DNA of 8,277 nt. Origin: a bacterium. Its GTDB lineage: Bacteria; Arandabacterota; Arandabacteria; Arandabacterales; JALGWA01. The DNA lies in assembly GCA_025774425.1 (NCBI GenBank), contig JALGWA010000093.1:1-8277 (forward strand), given 5' to 3'. A model generated the notes under the pieces. The model worked only from the letters and a program-made list of their open reading frames with translations. It had not been told where the DNA came from and ran no database searches. Made by a program: the position numbers and the translations under genes. Shown here piece by piece: positions 6,382 to 8,277 of this stretch (positions are counted from its first letter, which is position 1; every line of letters begins with the position of its first letter).

Positions 6382-6386
6382 TAAGT

Positions 6387-7265
6387 ATGACCAGGACAGC
6401 GGCAATCGCCTGTATCCTGCTGGCAGTGCCGCTGCTTCCGTTCGCCGCGGGAGCCGGCGGCCAGTCCGCTGCCGTCACGGGTGGGACGGAAGTAGCAATG
6501 GCCGTGGAGATCATGGGCGCGGCCGGAGATGGGCTCACGCCGGAGGCGGGTGAGCGCGATGCTTCCGATGCCGACCGGAACGAGGGCGCCGCAGACCGGA
6601 TGGAGACCAGGAGCAGAGCGGGTGCGGGAGGCGCGGGCGGTTTCACCGTGGGCTATCTCAACGCCGATTTCGGGGTGCTGAACGACAAGGTCCGTGGGAT
6701 GGGCATCCCGCCCCTCTCGGAGGACATCCTGCTCCTGGGAGGACGCGGCTACGGCCGGATCGGCTGTCTCATCATCGGAGGCGCCGGTTACGGCGGCGCT
6801 ACAGAGACGAGCGGCATCCCGGACTGCTGCTCGCGCGAGGCCAAGGTCGAGATGGGCTACGGCGGCATGATACTCGGGCTCAACAAGGGCACCGATCGGG
6901 TCGAAGGCACACTGGGAGCGCTGATCGGGGGCGGCGGCATACAGGTGGCCCGGACGAGAAACTCACGCTCCGTCGCCGACTGGGACGGCGCCTGGGCGCC
7001 CTTCGAGGAGACATCGGGGGACTCGGTGGCCGCCGACGACCTCAACATGACGTCCATGCTGACGGGCGTGTTTTTCGCCCTCGAACCCTATCTCGAGCTC
7101 AGGGTGTGGGTTCTTCCCTGGATGTCCCTCGACTTCGCTGGATCCTATCTCTGGGCGCGGATAAGCCGCGGGCAGTGGAAGGTGGACGGCGTCAAGATAC
7201 CCGACTCGCCCGAGACCAACATCGGGGGCATGAGTTTCAAGTTCACTCTAAACTTCGGAGCGTAG
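6387..7265 (+). CDS. Exported protein of unknown function, probable outer-membrane beta-barrel
   Basis: A 292-residue protein that I do not recognise by name. Residues 1-25 are a signal peptide (MTRTAAIACILLAVPLLPFA, then small residues). Residues 26-83 form a linker rich in Gly, Ala, Asp, Glu and Arg that looks unstructured. From 85 on, glycine- and aromatic-rich strands alternate: FTVGYLNADFGVLND, ILLLGGRGYGRIGCLIIGGAGYGG, VEMGYGGMILGL, LELRVWVLPWMSLDFAGSYLW and the C-terminal MSFKFTLNFGA. Alternating hydrophobic residues and a last strand ending in an aromatic residue near the C-terminus suggest a small outer-membrane beta-barrel. Cys127 and the Cys147-Cys148 pair could form disulfides. 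It has its own promoter candidates and a strong ribosome binding site, and is followed after 3 nt by a lipoprotein gene, so the two may act together. A role with the upstream secretion machine is possible but unsupported. Confidence 0.7.
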   Translation: MTRTAAIACILLAVPLLPFAAGAGGQSAAVTGGTEVAMAVEIMGAAGDGLTPEAGERDASDADRNEGAADRMETRSRAGAGGAGGFTVGYLNADFGVLNDKVRGMGIPPLSEDILLLGGRGYGRIGCLIIGGAGYGGATETSGIPDCCSREAKVEMGYGGMILGLNKGTDRVEGTLGALIGGGGIQVARTRNSRSVADWDGAWAPFEETSGDSVAADDLNMTSMLTGVFFALEPYLELRVWVLPWMSLDFAGSYLWARISRGQWKVDGVKIPDSPETNIGGMSFKFTLNFGA

Positions 7266-7268
7266 TCC

Positions 7269-8277
7269 ATGAGAAGAACCATCCTGGCAGTCGTGCTGCT
7301 GGGTGTGTCGGGGCTGGCCGTCTCCTGCGGCGACGAAGGCGGCGGCACTGCACCCAACCTTCCCCCCACGACATCCATCCTGTCGCTGGAGCTCCTGCCG
7401 GAGCAGCAATACAGGGCGCATATAGTCTGGGACGGGTCCGATCCCGACGGCGAAGTCGAGTACTTCGAGATCGCGTGGCGGACCGGCCAGGTCGTTCTCG
7501 GGGCGTCGCTCGTCGAGGACGACCTGACCTGGGAGAAGGCGGCTGTCAGCGAGTCGACGTTCACGCTGAACGCCGACCTTTGTTCCGAGGCTGGGGCCTG
7601 CTCGAGCAGCTACACCTTCTTCGTCAGGGCCGTCGACAACGGCGGCGCCGCGGATACCAGCCCGCCGTACCGGAGCTTCACGACGTCGACGGTCCTGCCG
7701 GAAGCGTGGTTCGTGTCTCCGAGCCCGCCGAGCAGCACGCAGCCGACCTGCCTGCGCATATCCTGGAGCGGCCGGGACCCGGACGGCGAGGTGGTGGCGT
7801 ACCGCTACTGCAAGAAGAGGTATTACGACCCGCCGGCGGGCCTGCCGCCCGAGAATGACAACGACTCCAGGTGGAGCCCGTGGACGGCGGAGACCGAGGT
7901 CGTCCTCGAGAACGAGGTCCCCGCCCCGCCGGACGACCCATGGACCTTTTTCGTGCAGGCCAAGGACAATGCCGGCGCCGTGCAGCAGGTATTCAGGGCC
8001 GACAAGAACATACTCATCGTCACGATCGACCCCGCTCTCATCAGCGGGCCGTCGATCACCATCCGCTGCTACACGGGCCCGTGTCTGGGCGGACTCGGGG
8101 ACATGATCGCATCGCGGTCGACCTCGAACCCCGGCGAGATGGACGTCCCCGTGGAGGTCTTCGAGGGTGACACGCTTTGCTTCAAGTCCTGGGCGGAACC
8201 GGGTTACTTCGCCCGGGAGATCACGGGGCTGCAGTACACCCTGTCCCCCGATCCGACCATCTACTGGAAGAGCCCGG
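7269..8277 (+). CDS. Lipoprotein with fibronectin-III-like repeats (3' truncated by window edge)
   Basis: This frame is open from ATG 7269 to the right edge (336 residues seen, no stop). The start MRRTILAVVLLGVSGLAVSC is a lipoprotein signal with Cys20 as the likely lipidated residue; the lipobox AVSC is acceptable but not ideal. Two similar domains of about 100 residues follow. One (about 35-140) has VWDGSDPDGEVEYFEIAW and YTFFVRAVDNGGAADTSPP; the other (about 145-246) has ISWSGRDPDGEVVAYRY and WTFFVQAKDNAGAVQQ. These are fibronectin-III / Ig-like beta-sandwich signatures. A different region begins at about 250, with CYTGPC (267-272). Several Cys pairs could form disulfides. The protein is probably anchored in the outer membrane as a surface or periplasmic binding or adhesion protein; the ligand is unknown. 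GGAG lies eight bases upstream, overlapping the end of the barrel gene, so co-translation is likely. Confidence 0.8.
   Translation, partial: MRRTILAVVLLGVSGLAVSCGDEGGGTAPNLPPTTSILSLELLPEQQYRAHIVWDGSDPDGEVEYFEIAWRTGQVVLGASLVEDDLTWEKAAVSESTFTLNADLCSEAGACSSSYTFFVRAVDNGGAADTSPPYRSFTTSTVLPEAWFVSPSPPSSTQPTCLRISWSGRDPDGEVVAYRYCKKRYYDPPAGLPPENDNDSRWSPWTAETEVVLENEVPAPPDDPWTFFVQAKDNAGAVQQVFRADKNILIVTIDPALISGPSITIRCYTGPCLGGLGDMIASRSTSNPGEMDVPVEVFEGDTLCFKSWAEPGYFAREITGLQYTLSPDPTIYWKSP

Larger units (their letters stand above)
6232..6386. other. 155-nt intergenic region between secretin and exported-protein gene
   Basis: This is the only non-coding gap longer than 45 nt in the window. Its first half is very GC-rich and includes an imperfect inverted repeat with no T run after it. 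The second half, from about 6340, turns A/G-rich, as expected for a 5' leader, and contains the Shine-Dalgarno sequence of the next gene. Two promoter-like element pairs are present, listed separately. Confidence 0.7.

Noticed and set aside
6342..6386. GTG 6342 as the start of the exported protein
   Set aside because: It would overlap a strong Shine-Dalgarno sequence serving ATG 6387 and put 15 hydrophilic residues before the signal peptide.
1..8277. CRISPR arrays, tRNA or rRNA genes, insertion sequences, phage genes
   Set aside because: I saw no regularly spaced repeats, no cloverleaf-like or rRNA sequence, and no transposase or integrase frame on either strand.

Overview
The window is a GC-rich piece of a bacterial chromosome, very probably from a Gram-negative (two-membrane) bacterium. 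It encodes an outer-membrane secretin, a lipoprotein and a probable outer-membrane beta-barrel. Despite the high GC content, the coding sequence uses many ATA (Ile) and AGG/AGA (Arg) codons. Together with a lipoprotein built of WxGxDPDGEV-type fibronectin-III-like repeats, this fits an uncultured FCB-related lineage such as Krumholzibacteriota, Eisenbacteria or Latescibacterota. That placement is inference only; no marker gene is present.

Positions 1-6231 are a tightly packed + strand operon for a type IV pilus / type II secretion (type IV filament) machine, already running at the left edge. In order it holds: the C-terminal part of a GspG-like major pseudopilin; the GspF/PilC platform protein; a second prepilin with an apparent one-base frameshift and two tandem globular modules; a PilM-PilN fusion with GspL-like topology; PilO; a membrane-anchored PilP/GspC-like protein; and a short PilQ/GspD secretin. 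The order M-N-O-P-Q is that of the pilMNOPQ cluster, while the GspG pseudopilin, the fused M-N protein and the anchored P protein are T2SS-like. Gaps between genes are 44 nt or less, with overlaps at the PilMN and PilO starts, so co-transcription and translational coupling are likely. The assembly ATPase (PilB/GspE) and prepilin peptidase are not in the window and may lie upstream.

Positions 6232-6386 are a 155-nt non-coding gap containing two plausible sigma-70-type promoters and a strong Shine-Dalgarno sequence. They lead into a second small + strand unit. It encodes an exported protein that looks like an outer-membrane beta-barrel with a charged linker, followed 3 nt later by a lipoprotein with two fibronectin-III-like repeats that runs off the right edge. 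Their relation to the secretion machine is unknown.

Mechanistically, PilMN, PilO and PilP would form the inner-membrane alignment complex between the GspF platform and the secretin. The two prepilins would supply the periplasmic filament. I saw no tRNA, rRNA, CRISPR array, insertion sequence or prophage feature.
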